DNA of 15,415 nt, taken from the NCBI GenBank assembly GCA_003141795.1, contig PLNO01000208.1, forward strand, positions 1-15,415. The letters run 5' to 3'. Numbering within the stretch: the stretch's first letter is position 1; the number at the start of each line of letters is the position of its first letter. Below the pieces are notes generated by a model, which saw nothing but the letters and a program-made list of their open reading frames with translations, was not told the origin of the DNA and did no database searches. This stretch comes from Spirochaetaceae bacterium (lineage in GTDB: Bacteria; Spirochaetota; Spirochaetia; SZUA-6; Fen-1364). This document shows positions 1 to 6,570 of this stretch, one piece after another. Made by a program: the position numbers and the translations under genes.

Positions 1-363
1 CCCTTCGGGTCGCGGCGGGCAGCCCGGCACGTAGACGTCCACGGGAAGCACGGTATCCACGCCTCCCATCACATTGTAGCACTCCCTGAACACGCAGCCC
101 GACGTGGCGCAGATCCCCACCGCCACGACGACCCGCGGGTCGGGCATCTGCTCGTAGAGGGTGCGGAGCACCTTCACGTTCTGCGCGTTCACGGAGCCTG
201 TGACGAGAAAGATGTCGGCATGCTTCGGGTTGCCGGTGTTCATCACCCCGAGGCGCTCCACGTCGTACAGCGGGGTGAGGCTCGCCACCACCTCGATGTC
301 GCAGCCATTGCAGCTGGAGGCGTCGTAATGCATGACCCAGGGGGATCTCGTGAAGGCACCCAT
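1..363 (-). CDS. echC: Energy-converting [NiFe]-hydrogenase small subunit, EchC/NuoB-like (3' end outside window)
   Basis: The visible 121 residues belong to the NuoB-like small subunit of group 4 membrane-bound hydrogenases, which carries the proximal [4Fe-4S] cluster and passes electrons to or from the NiFe site in the large subunit. All four expected cluster cysteines are visible: C18 and C21 in a CNGCDIE motif, C85 in GICATSGC, and C115 in VPGCPPRPE. The CxxC spacing with CNGCD is typical of hydrogenases; complex I NuoB has adjacent cysteines instead. The start is ATG at 363, 12 nt after the echB stop, with AAAGG about 9 nt upstream. The gene runs off the left edge, so perhaps 20-40 C-terminal residues are missing. 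Gene order and sizes match Ech best; HycG/HyfI/MbhJ-type naming is possible, and the large subunit needed to confirm a hydrogenase lies outside the window. Confidence 0.9.
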   Translation of the reverse strand, partial: MGAFTRSPWVMHYDASSCNGCDIEVVASLTPLYDVERLGVMNTGNPKHADIFLVTGSVNAQNVKVLRTLYEQMPDPRVVVAVGICATSGCVFRECYNVMGGVDTVLPVDVYVPGCPPRPEG

Positions 364-375
364 ATCACAAGCCTT

Positions 376-1236
376 TCATCGCAGGAAGAAGACGACGAGG
401 ATGTTGCCGACCCCGAGCGCGACGGCCACGATCCACGCGCTCGCCAGAGCGAGCTGCCACTTCACACGGGCAAAAACGTTGTCGACGAATATCACGAGAA
501 AGAACACCGCGGCCGTCACGACCGCGGCGAGCCATGGCACGGAGGCGAAGAACAGGGCGACGATGCCCAGCACCACCGTGGTCTCGTACCAGTGGGCGAT
601 CTCGATGAGCGCGAGGGTCCTGCCGGAAAACTCCGTCGTGATGCCCCGCACGATCTCCTGGTGCGCATGATGGGAGGCTGACAGATCGAAGGGGCTCTTG
701 CGGAGCTTGAAGAGCAGCGCGAAGACGAAGCCGAGGAAGAGGCCCGGGAGGTACTGGGCGAGGATCTGCGGGTAGCGGGCGATGTCCGCGACGATGAAGC
801 TGCGCGTCACGAGGTACATGCCGACGCCGGTGAGCAGGACCATGGGCTCGTAGGCCATCATCATGAGGAGCTCGCGCTCGGCGCCGATGAAGCTGTACGG
901 GGAGCTCGCCTTGTAGGCGCCGAGCACCAGGAATATCCCGGCGAGTGTCAGGGCGAAGATCGTGAGGAGGAGATCGCTTCCCGTGAAGAACAGCGCGGTG
1001 GTGAACACCATGAAGGCGAGGAAGAAGTAGATGTAGAAGTTCTGGCTCCTTCGAACGACGATCGTCTCCTTCTGGAAGAGCTTCGCAACGTCGTAGAAGG
1101 GCTGCAGGAGCGGAGGCCCCTGGCGGGACTGCATCCGCGCGGAAAGCCTGCGGTCGATCCCGGAGAGCAGCCCGCCTGCAAAGGGCGCGGCCACGACCGC
1201 CACTGCGGCCACGATGAGGGTCTCCACGGGGCTCAC
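376..1236 (-). CDS. echB: Energy-converting hydrogenase membrane subunit, EchB/HycD/NuoH-like
   Basis: This 286-aa protein is an integral membrane subunit of the NuoH/HycD/EchB family, which joins the peripheral hydrogenase arm to the ion-pumping arm. The amino-terminal helix (about residues 5-25) is followed by the family segment SRQGPPLLQPFYDVAKLFQKE-like (37-57), a second one with SSPYSFIGAEREL (111-123), and an acidic/histidine-rich loop KSPFDLSASHHAHQEI (180-195) that resembles the quinone/cluster-facing loop of NuoH. About seven to eight hydrophobic segments can be counted. The start is GTG at 1236, which overlaps the echA stop in a GTGA arrangement and so suggests translational coupling; upstream in-frame codons would lie deep inside echA. 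Length matches EchB (about 290 aa). FHL-type HycD/HyfC is the alternative name; function as hydrogenase subunit is well supported by both neighbours. Confidence 0.9.
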   Translation of the reverse strand: MSPVETLIVAAVAVVAAPFAGGLLSGIDRRLSARMQSRQGPPLLQPFYDVAKLFQKETIVVRRSQNFYIYFFLAFMVFTTALFFTGSDLLLTIFALTLAGIFLVLGAYKASSPYSFIGAERELLMMMAYEPMVLLTGVGMYLVTRSFIVADIARYPQILAQYLPGLFLGFVFALLFKLRKSPFDLSASHHAHQEIVRGITTEFSGRTLALIEIAHWYETTVVLGIVALFFASVPWLAAVVTAAVFFLVIFVDNVFARVKWQLALASAWIVAVALGVGNILVVFFLR

Positions 1237-3110
1237 AGCGCCACTCCGAACATGACGAAGATGAGGGCGGCGCACGCGATGGTGCCCGCGAGCATGAGCC
1301 GCTTCTCCCCGAAGATCCGGGTGAGGTAGTAGTTGCTCATCTCCACCTCCACCTTCTTCCCGCCTGCACCGAGGAAGGAGGAGCTGGAGTCTGCGTTCGC
1401 GCCCCCGAGGTAGGCCTCGACGACGCGCACTTTGCGCCGGTAGACGAAGAATGTCAGCGGGAAGAGTGCCACCATGCCCAGCATGATGGACATGATCACG
1501 ATGTTTCCCTGGCTGATCGTCGTCACCATTCCGTAGAGGCTGCGCACGTACGGCTCGATGAACTGCGCGGACACCACGGGGTAGAACCCGACGAGCGCCA
1601 CGGTGAGGGCGGAGAGGGCGGACAGGGCGAACCACTGCCACCCGGCGATCCCCGTCTCATCGGCGGGCTTCGCCGTGGTGACCTGCAGGAGCTTGCCCAT
1701 CCACTTCACCCAGAAGAAAAGCGTGGCGGAGCTGCCGAAGACGACGAACACGACGAGGAGCGGGTTCGAATCGACCAGCGCCCTGAGGACCGCCCACTTG
1801 CTCACGAGCATCCCGAATGGCGCGAGGAACATGCCGGCGATCCCGATCTGGATCATGATGGAGAGCCTCGGCATCGTCGTGATGAGACCCGACATGCTCT
1901 CGATATCACGCGTGTTCGTCTTCTGCTCGTAGGTGCCGACGCAGAGGAAGAGCAGGGCCTTGGTCACCGCGTGGAAGAGGATGAGGAGGATGCCGGCCCA
2001 CAGCGCCTCGTAGGTTCCGATGCCGCCGCAGAGGACGATGAGGCCGAGGTTCGCGATCGTCGACCACGCGAGCACGCGCTTGGCATCACTCTGGGAAATC
2101 GCGATGAGCGACGCAATGAGGAAGGTGACCCCCCCGATGAGCGCGACCATGGTGCCCGCGACGGTGCCGCGCAGCACGGGGGCCAGGCGCAGCACGAGGT
2201 AGACCCCCGCCTTCACCATGGTGCTGGAATGCAGCAGCGCCGACACGGGGGTGGGGGCGACCATCGCGCCTAGGAGCCACGAGGAGAAGGGCATCTGCGC
2301 GGACTTCGTCATGCCGGCGAACGCCAGGAGCGCCGCGGGGAGGAGCGCCGCTCCCTTCTCCATGGTGAGCAGCCGGTCCAGCTCCACCGTCCCCGCGGTG
2401 GCGCTGAGGTAGAGGAGCGCCCCGGCAAAGGCGAGCCCGCCCAGCATGTTGAGGGTCAGTGCATGGAAGGCACGGCCCCTGGCCTCGGGGGTGCCGTTGT
2501 ATCCGATGAGGAGGAACGAGCAGAGCGTCGTGATTTCCCAGAACAGGAGGAGGAACGACAGGCTGTTGGAGAAGAACACGCCGAACATCGCGGAGAGGAA
2601 TACGAACTGCAGGAAGAAGAACAGCGGCCGCCTGTCCCGGAAGTCCGTGTGATGCCCATGGTAGGCCTTCATGTAGCCGATGCTGTACACCGCTATGAGG
2701 CTGCCGACGATCCCCACGATGATGGCCATGATGAGGGAGAACTTGTCGGCGCCTATCGGGCGGGCCGACTCGATCACCCCGCCGTAGAGCACCTCGGTCA
2801 CCACGGCGAGCCCCGCCTGCAGGAGGGCGAGCAGGGACACGAAGTGCCGTGTGTGGCGGATGCCCAGCGCGAAGATGAACCCCGCGACGGCCAGCTCGAG
2901 TGCGAACACGGTCCAGCTCAGCGCCTCCATCGGGAGCGCGAACGGCAGCTCCCTACCGGCAACCGCCGGGAACATCAGGCTGAGGGCGCCCACCGCGATG
3001 ACGATGGACGCGAACACGACAACGACGCTCCGCAGCGACTGCGAGCGCGCAAGCAGGAGGCATACCGCCACGAGCAGCGGGAATCCGATCAAAAACAGGA
3101 ACACTGGCAA
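1233..3110 (-). CDS. echA: Energy-converting hydrogenase proton/sodium-translocating subunit, EchA/HyfB/NuoL-like
   Basis: This 625-aa, very hydrophobic protein is an antiporter-like subunit (Proton_antipo_M family, NuoL/M/N relatives) and the first gene of the hydrogenase operon. Key channel residues are visible: E192 in the WEITTLCSFLLIGY segment (TM5 glutamate), K269 in AGMTKSAQMPF (TM7), K300 in HSSTMVKAG (TM8) and K384 in FHAVTKALLFL (the lysine of the broken helix TM12). An additional C-terminal region of about 150 residues ends with a soluble stretch (about 558-590) and a last helix (606-624). Length agrees with EchA. The start is TTG at 3110, chosen because GGAG (3118-3121 on the minus strand) lies 7 nt upstream; a GTG two codons later is possible. 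A weak minus-strand -10 (TAGAAT, 3185-3190) could serve the operon. The ion (H+ or Na+) cannot be told from this sequence. Confidence 0.88.
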   Translation of the reverse strand: MPVFLFLIGFPLLVAVCLLLARSQSLRSVVVVFASIVIAVGALSLMFPAVAGRELPFALPMEALSWTVFALELAVAGFIFALGIRHTRHFVSLLALLQAGLAVVTEVLYGGVIESARPIGADKFSLIMAIIVGIVGSLIAVYSIGYMKAYHGHHTDFRDRRPLFFFLQFVFLSAMFGVFFSNSLSFLLLFWEITTLCSFLLIGYNGTPEARGRAFHALTLNMLGGLAFAGALLYLSATAGTVELDRLLTMEKGAALLPAALLAFAGMTKSAQMPFSSWLLGAMVAPTPVSALLHSSTMVKAGVYLVLRLAPVLRGTVAGTMVALIGGVTFLIASLIAISQSDAKRVLAWSTIANLGLIVLCGGIGTYEALWAGILLILFHAVTKALLFLCVGTYEQKTNTRDIESMSGLITTMPRLSIMIQIGIAGMFLAPFGMLVSKWAVLRALVDSNPLLVVFVVFGSSATLFFWVKWMGKLLQVTTAKPADETGIAGWQWFALSALSALTVALVGFYPVVSAQFIEPYVRSLYGMVTTISQGNIVIMSIMLGMVALFPLTFFVYRRKVRVVEAYLGGANADSSSSFLGAGGKKVEVEMSNYYLTRIFGEKRLMLAGTIACAALIFVMFGVAL

Positions 3111-3215
3111 AGGGGGGCTCCGGAAGGCAAGTATTCCAAAGACGGTGTTTTTTGTCCACCCGTAGGGCGCGTGAAACGGGACCGATTCTACCCCGAAAAT
3201 ATTTTACGGAAATGC
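3111..3215. other. Leader region of the hydrogenase operon, no gene
   Basis: Read on the minus strand, this is the presumed 5' leader of echA. It holds the GGAG ribosome-binding site, a possible -10 box TAGAAT (3185-3190) without a convincing -35, and an imperfect inverted repeat CCG-AAAATATTTT-CGG at 3193-3209 with one bulged A. I see no open reading frame of interest here. Confidence 0.3.
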
Positions 3216-3244
3216 TTGACAATATCTTCTGCGCGTGGTACTGA
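3216..3244 (+). promoter_or_regulatory. Possible sigma-70 promoter facing right
   Basis: A perfect -35 box TTGACA (3216-3221) is followed after 17 nt by TACTGA (3239-3244), a poor -10; TATATT at 3245-3250 is a better hexamer but at an over-long spacing of 23 nt. The -35 sits in the 12-mer AATGCTTGACAA (3211-3222), which recurs exactly at the importer promoter (4407-4418). The uncertain -10 keeps confidence moderate; an activator could compensate. Confidence 0.4.
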
Positions 3245-3259
3245 TATATTAGATATCAG
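3241..3259. promoter_or_regulatory. 19-bp palindrome, candidate operator
   Basis: CTGATATATTAGATATCAG is a perfect inverted repeat with 7-bp arms (CTGATAT / ATATCAG) and a 5-bp centre. It overlaps the -10/start region of the preceding promoter, the usual place for a repressor site. The adjacent gntR product is an obvious candidate ligand, but the sequence does not match an operator consensus that I recognise for FadR-type regulators. Confidence 0.45.
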
Positions 3260-3334
3260 AACTTAGTCAGGCGCCTCAGCTCGCCCCACTGTTTGAGCAA
3301 CACTCAGCAAACGACATCGGGGCGGGCTTTTTTT
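3251..3334 (+). ncRNA. Candidate short structured RNA or attenuator upstream of gntR
   Basis: If transcription starts about 7 nt after the promoter region near 3245, it would end after roughly 85 nt at the intrinsic terminator at 3279-3334. No protein gene on the plus strand lies upstream of that terminator, because the neighbour to the left is transcribed the other way. The insert of the terminator stem contains a second helix (GTTTG 3291-3295 with CAAAC 3308-3312). I do not recognise a known riboswitch or RNA family. Alternatives are a leader attenuator for gntR or a terminator protecting gntR from incoming transcription. Confidence 0.35.
3279..3334 (+). terminator. Intrinsic terminator, plus orientation
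   Basis: GCTCGCCCC (3279-3287) pairs with GGGGCGGGC (3319-3327), nine base pairs including one G-U, and is followed directly by seven T residues (3328-3334). The loop is long (31 nt) but contains its own stem GTTTG/CAAAC. Read on the minus strand the T-run would precede the hairpin, so it acts only left to right. Confidence 0.7.
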
Positions 3335-3378
3335 ATGGAAGGTTATTATCAATATGTCGAAAGGGGACCCCCGTACGC

Positions 3379-3397
3379 TGCGAGGTGAATCCTCGCA
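3379..3397. repeat. Perfect 19-bp inverted repeat upstream of the gntR promoter
   Basis: TGCGAGGTGAATCCTCGCA has 7-bp arms around a 5-bp centre, the same 7-5-7 geometry as the palindrome at 3241-3259 but with unrelated bases. It lies 34 bp upstream of the gntR -35 box and could be a protein-binding site or a small hairpin. Confidence 0.4.
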
Positions 3398-3430
3398 AGG
3401 GTGCGCCGGGGCCGCTGGCCAATCATTCTC

Positions 3431-3461
3431 TTGACGAATCAGGCAGGCATAGTGATACAAT
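3431..3461 (+). promoter_or_regulatory. gntR promoter with extended -10
   Basis: TTGACG (3431-3436) and an extended -10, TGATACAAT (3453-3461, TACAAT at 3456-3461), are separated by 19 nt; the slightly long spacer is tolerable with the TGn extension. The predicted transcription start near 3468 is only about 8 nt before the gntR ATG at 3476, which supports that ATG and rules out the upstream in-frame GTG at 3401. Confidence 0.55.
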
Positions 3462-3475
3462 CCTTTCTCTGGCGT

Positions 3476-4171
3476 ATGAGCGAAACAGCGAACGCAGACC
3501 CGTCACAGGTCATCGACACCCGCAGCCTCGTTGACCGTGTTTATGAATACCTTCTGGACCTCATCATCACCGGATCAATCCGATACGGGGATACGATCAG
3601 CATCAAGAAGGTCGCCGCCGACCTCTCGGTGAGCAGCATGCCCGTACGGGAGGCCGTGAAGCGCCTGGAGTTCGAGGGCGTGGTCACGATCAAGCCCCGC
3701 AGCGCCTGCCGCGTCCGCGTTCCCTCGCGCCGTATGATCCTGGAGGTGTACGAGCTGCGGGAAGCCCTCGAAGCGTACGCGGTGACGCGCAGCAATGGCC
3801 GTTTGGATCAGGGCACGATCGCGCGAATGCAGGGGGTCGTGGAAGACATGCGCAGGCTCGCCGAGGAAGCGGATCCCGACGTTCGGGAGCAGCGCGCAAT
3901 CGAGCTTGACCGCCGGTTCCACAATGAGCTCATCGGCCTGGCCGGCAACGAGCTCCTGAACACCTTTTCCCGTCAGCTCAGCCTGCACGTCAACATGACC
4001 CTCATGCACCAGAAGACCTACCACACGATGGAGCGCGAATGGCCCGAGATGCACGCAGAAGTGCTGCGCTGCATCCAGAGCGATCCACCGCGCGCTGTCG
4101 CCCTGCTTCGCGATCATTTTGCGCAGGCAACCGCCCTGTGGAAGATGAACGACGCGAACGGGAAGAGCTGA
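3476..4171 (+). CDS. GntR-family (FadR/FCD subfamily) transcriptional regulator
   Basis: The 231-aa protein has an N-terminal winged helix-turn-helix (about residues 15-82, with the typical VAADLSVSSMPVREAVKRLEFEGVV segment split across the recognition helix) and a C-terminal all-helical FCD domain (about 90-220). The FCD metal-binding set is visible: D145 and H149 in DRRFH, H193 in EMH, and H214 in RDHF, so it probably binds a metal-coordinated small acid or sugar-derived ligand. It lies upstream of, and in the same direction as, the sugar importer, so local control of that operon is the likely role. The ATG at 3476 is used; there is no clear Shine-Dalgarno sequence and the predicted mRNA leader is extremely short. 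The gene ends in TGA. Confidence 0.92.
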   Translation: MSETANADPSQVIDTRSLVDRVYEYLLDLIITGSIRYGDTISIKKVAADLSVSSMPVREAVKRLEFEGVVTIKPRSACRVRVPSRRMILEVYELREALEAYAVTRSNGRLDQGTIARMQGVVEDMRRLAEEADPDVREQRAIELDRRFHNELIGLAGNELLNTFSRQLSLHVNMTLMHQKTYHTMEREWPEMHAEVLRCIQSDPPRAVALLRDHFAQATALWKMNDANGKS

Positions 4172-4254
4172 TCCCCCCGAAATCCTCCCCTTTCGTATAG
4201 TCACTTCTCCCTCGCCGCGTGAGTAGTCTCGAAAGAGAACAGAGAGCAAGAGCG

Positions 4255-4446
4255 ATGCCGGAATCAGATGAACCACACACGTACCGGATTTCAGTCGTCG
4301 GTGACGTCGATCCCCACTGGTCGGACTGGTTCGAAAGAATGGCGGTGACTGTTGGGCGGGGAGTCGTAGGTGGGCCGCCGCGTCCGCCGGAAGTGGATTT
4401 CTTTACAATGCTTGACAAATGGAATTTCCGCTCTTACAATTTATGA
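4255..4446 (+). pseudogene. Remnant of a small conserved protein
   Basis: The 63-codon frame starts MPESDEPHTYRISVVGDVDP and continues HWSDWFERMAVT. This resembles the N-terminal half of a widespread small protein of unknown function that I remember with the pattern YxIxVxGxLDxxWxDWFxG and a C-terminal half VxDQAALHGLLxxIRDLGLxLLSV. Here similarity stops after about residue 30. The rest is not recognisable, and the frame runs into the importer promoter and stops at 4446. No convincing ribosome-binding site is present. I call it a truncated remnant; a small novel protein is less likely. Confidence 0.4.
4412..4440 (+). promoter_or_regulatory. Promoter of the ABC importer operon
   Basis: TTGACA (4412-4417), a 17-nt spacer and TACAAT (4435-4440) form a near-consensus sigma-70 promoter. 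The spacer contains GGAATTTCC (4421-4429), a short near-palindrome that could be an operator half-pair. The predicted start near 4447 gives a leader of about 70 nt. Confidence 0.75.
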
Positions 4447-4460
4447 GCTAAAATCGGAAA

Positions 4461-4494
4461 GGTCGCGCGTCCCGGCTGAGACGCCGGCGCGGCC
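4461..4494 (+). promoter_or_regulatory. Structured leader of the importer mRNA
   Basis: GGTCGCGC (4461-4468) can pair with GCGCGGCC (4487-4494), with an inner CGGC/GCCG helix. An alternative pairing GCGTC/GACGC inside the same segment is mutually exclusive with the full stem. There is no T-run after it, so it is not a terminator. It ends 11 nt before the AGGGGG ribosome-binding site (4506-4511) of the binding-protein gene and may affect stability or access. Confidence 0.4.
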
Positions 4495-4518
4495 AATCTT
4501 GTCACAGGGGGAAAGTAA

Positions 4519-5457
4519 ATGTTAAAGAGAATGGCGCTTCTGTTCTCCGTTGTGCTGTTCGCGCTTGCCGTTCCGTTCACGGCTTTCGCGCAGCACAAGA
4601 CCTTCTACTGGATCTCGCACGGTTCGCCTGCGGACCCGGTCTGGACGTATTTCCTGGCCGGCGCCAAGCAGTGGGCGAAGGACACGGGCAACACCGTCAA
4701 TACGTCCTTCCACAGCAACGATGTGCCCTCCCAGCAGGAGGCCATCCGCTCCGCCATTGCCGCAGGAGCGGCGGGCATCGTCACCACCAGCCCGGATCCC
4801 GGGAGCCTGGTGAAGGTCGTCGCCCAGGCGCATGCCGCGGGCATCACGATCGTCAACTTCAACTCGCCGGACCCGACGGCGAGATTCGATGCGTATGTCG
4901 GCGGCGACAACACGGTGTTCGGCCACAACTGGGCGCAATACCTCGTCGATCATAAGCTCGTCAAATCGGGTGACTTCGTGTGGATGCCTGTCGAGGTCCC
5001 CGGCGCCACCTACGGCGTGCAGGAAGAGGCGGGCGTGGCGAGCGTGTTCAAGCCGCTCGGCATCAAGTGGGAAGTGACCGACGCCAAGTACGACCAGGCC
5101 GAAGTCATCAGCCGCATGACCGATTACCTCACCGCCAACCGCGGGAAGGTGAAGGCAATCATCGGGCTCGGCGACCTGGTCACCGGCAGCATCAAGCGCG
5201 TGTTCGACCGCGTGGGAATTCCCAAGGGCAGCATCCCTGTGGTCGGATGGGGCAACTCGAACGACACCACTCAGGAAGTCCTGCAGGGCTACGTGAACGC
5301 CGGCCAGTGGCAGGATCCGCTTGCCACCAGTTACATGGCACTTTCGATCGCGGCCATGGGATCCAGCGGCATCCCGCCCGGATTCAACATCATTACCGGC
5401 AAGCTGTACGAAAAAGACACCGCGATGATCTTCGACAAGATCCTCTCCGGGAAATAA
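4519..5457 (+). CDS. ABC importer periplasmic sugar-binding protein (RbsB-like, Peripla_BP_4)
   Basis: The 312-aa product has a Sec signal peptide: MLKRM, a hydrophobic core to about residue 20, and an AFA/Q cleavage site after A24. No lipobox cysteine is present, so the mature protein should be soluble in a periplasm. The mature part is a type 1 periplasmic-binding fold, seen in repeats such as SQQEAIRSAIAAGAAGIV, the domain-linking VVNFNSPD-like strand and the GLGDLVTGSIKRVF segment of the second lobe. Aromatic residues near the start of the mature chain (FYWISHG, DPVWTYF) probably line the ligand site. It is the first gene of a three-gene importer operon, with AGGGGG 7 nt before the ATG. 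The substrate is likely a monosaccharide, polyol or related compound; I cannot name it. Two hairpins follow the gene. Confidence 0.92.
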   Translation: MLKRMALLFSVVLFALAVPFTAFAQHKTFYWISHGSPADPVWTYFLAGAKQWAKDTGNTVNTSFHSNDVPSQQEAIRSAIAAGAAGIVTTSPDPGSLVKVVAQAHAAGITIVNFNSPDPTARFDAYVGGDNTVFGHNWAQYLVDHKLVKSGDFVWMPVEVPGATYGVQEEAGVASVFKPLGIKWEVTDAKYDQAEVISRMTDYLTANRGKVKAIIGLGDLVTGSIKRVFDRVGIPKGSIPVVGWGNSNDTTQEVLQGYVNAGQWQDPLATSYMALSIAAMGSSGIPPGFNIITGKLYEKDTAMIFDKILSGK

Positions 5458-5472
5458 AACGATTGCAGGGCG

Positions 5473-5532
5473 CGCACGGTACCCCGTGCGATTTGTGGGC
5501 ATTCGCGGCGGACTCAGTCCCCGCGAATGCCC
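5473..5532 (+). promoter_or_regulatory. Tandem intercistronic hairpins between binding protein and permease
   Basis: The first hairpin has a perfect 7-bp stem CGCACGG (5473-5479) / CCGTGCG (5484-5490) with loop TACC. The second has a perfect 12-bp stem GGGCATTCGCGG (5497-5508) / CCGCGAATGCCC (5521-5532), continued by an inner GGAC/GTCC helix with loop TCA, and is followed by GTCTTTTC. It lies in the 122-nt gap between genes. Such structures in importer operons typically stabilise the upstream message or partly terminate transcription, so that the binding protein is made in excess. The broken T-run argues for a weak rather than full terminator. Confidence 0.75.
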
Positions 5533-5579
5533 GTCTTTTCCCCTTCGCGCCAAACCTTTAGCTGGAAGGACGATCAATC

Positions 5580-6566
5580 ATGCAACAACGTCCGCTCATC
5601 CTGCGCCTGCTTACCAGACGCGAGCTGGGGCCTTTCCTCCTCCTCGTCGCTGAAATCATCATCTTCCAGTCCCTCAAGACCGGGTTCCTCTCGCCACTCA
5701 ATATCGGCAACGCGTTGGACTTCACCGTCGAGCTGGGAATCATGGCGCTGGGGATGACCCTCCTCATGACGTCGGGGGAGTTTGATCTCTCGGTGGGGTC
5801 GGTCTTCGGCTTCTCTGCGGTGCTGATGTGGACGCTCAAGAACAGCGGGGCCACCTCCCTCACGGTCGGATTCTGGATCGCGATGGGCGTGGCGGCGCTG
5901 ATCGGCCTGATCAACGGATGGTTCGTGACCAAGTTGCGGATCACCTCTTTCCTGGTCACCCTGGGCATGCTCCTCGTCCTGCGCGGGGCCGCGCTTTTTC
6001 TGACGGACGGTTTCCCGCAGCGCACCTGGAGCGCCGAAGGCTCGCGACTGGCCAATATCCTGGTCGGTGAAATAAACATCGGCGGATTCCACCTCTATGC
6101 GTCGCTGTTCTGGTTCATCGGCCTGGCCATCGTGCTCGGCTACGTGCTGACACGGACCAGGACGGGGAACTGGATCCAGGCGGTCGGCGGCAACGCCAGC
6201 GCGGCGCGGGCGCGCGGTGTCAACGTCAGATGGACCAAGACCGGTCTCTTCGTGCTGACCGCCATGGCCTCCGCGCTCGCCGGGATCATCAGCTCGATCC
6301 GCACAACCTCGGCGAACCCGAACAGCGGCACGGGCTATGAGCTGGAGATCATCGCCATGGTGGTGATCGGCGGTACGGCGCTCAACGGCGGGCGGGGAAC
6401 GGTCATCGGGACGGTGATCGGCGTGCTCATCCTGCGCCTGATGCGCAACGGCATCGTGATGGTGGGCGTGCCCGGCCTCGCCTACAACATCTTCATCGGC
6501 GCGATCATCCTGGCCATGGTCGGTCTCCACGCAACACTGGAACGCAGAGGACGGGCGGAGGTATAA
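5580..6566 (+). CDS. ABC importer permease (RbsC-like, BPD_transp_2)
   Basis: This 328-aa membrane protein belongs to the branched-chain/ribose permease family. Two family landmarks are visible: TSGEFDLSVGSVFGF (about residues 64-78) and the cytoplasmic coupling loop EIIAMVVIGGTALNGGRGTVIG (about 258-279), which contacts the ATPase. Roughly eight to ten hydrophobic segments fit the family, and length is normal. The start ATG at 5580 has GGAAGGA (5564-5570) 9 nt upstream. It pairs with the binding protein upstream and the ATPase downstream; the ATPase ribosome-binding site overlaps its last codons. Confidence 0.93.
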   Translation: MQQRPLILRLLTRRELGPFLLLVAEIIIFQSLKTGFLSPLNIGNALDFTVELGIMALGMTLLMTSGEFDLSVGSVFGFSAVLMWTLKNSGATSLTVGFWIAMGVAALIGLINGWFVTKLRITSFLVTLGMLLVLRGAALFLTDGFPQRTWSAEGSRLANILVGEINIGGFHLYASLFWFIGLAIVLGYVLTRTRTGNWIQAVGGNASAARARGVNVRWTKTGLFVLTAMASALAGIISSIRTTSANPNSGTGYELEIIAMVVIGGTALNGGRGTVIGTVIGVLILRLMRNGIVMVGVPGLAYNIFIGAIILAMVGLHATLERRGRAEV

Positions 6567-6570
6567 GACG

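Noticed and set aside
376..1641. A 421-codon open frame extending echB far upstream on the minus strand
   Set aside because: Its first 135 codons are an arginine/histidine-rich shadow inside echA. The echB family similarity starts at GTG 1236, coupled to the echA stop.
3401..3475. Upstream GTG start for the GntR regulator
   Set aside because: It lies upstream of the -35/-10 boxes that drive the gene, and the added residues do not resemble the family.
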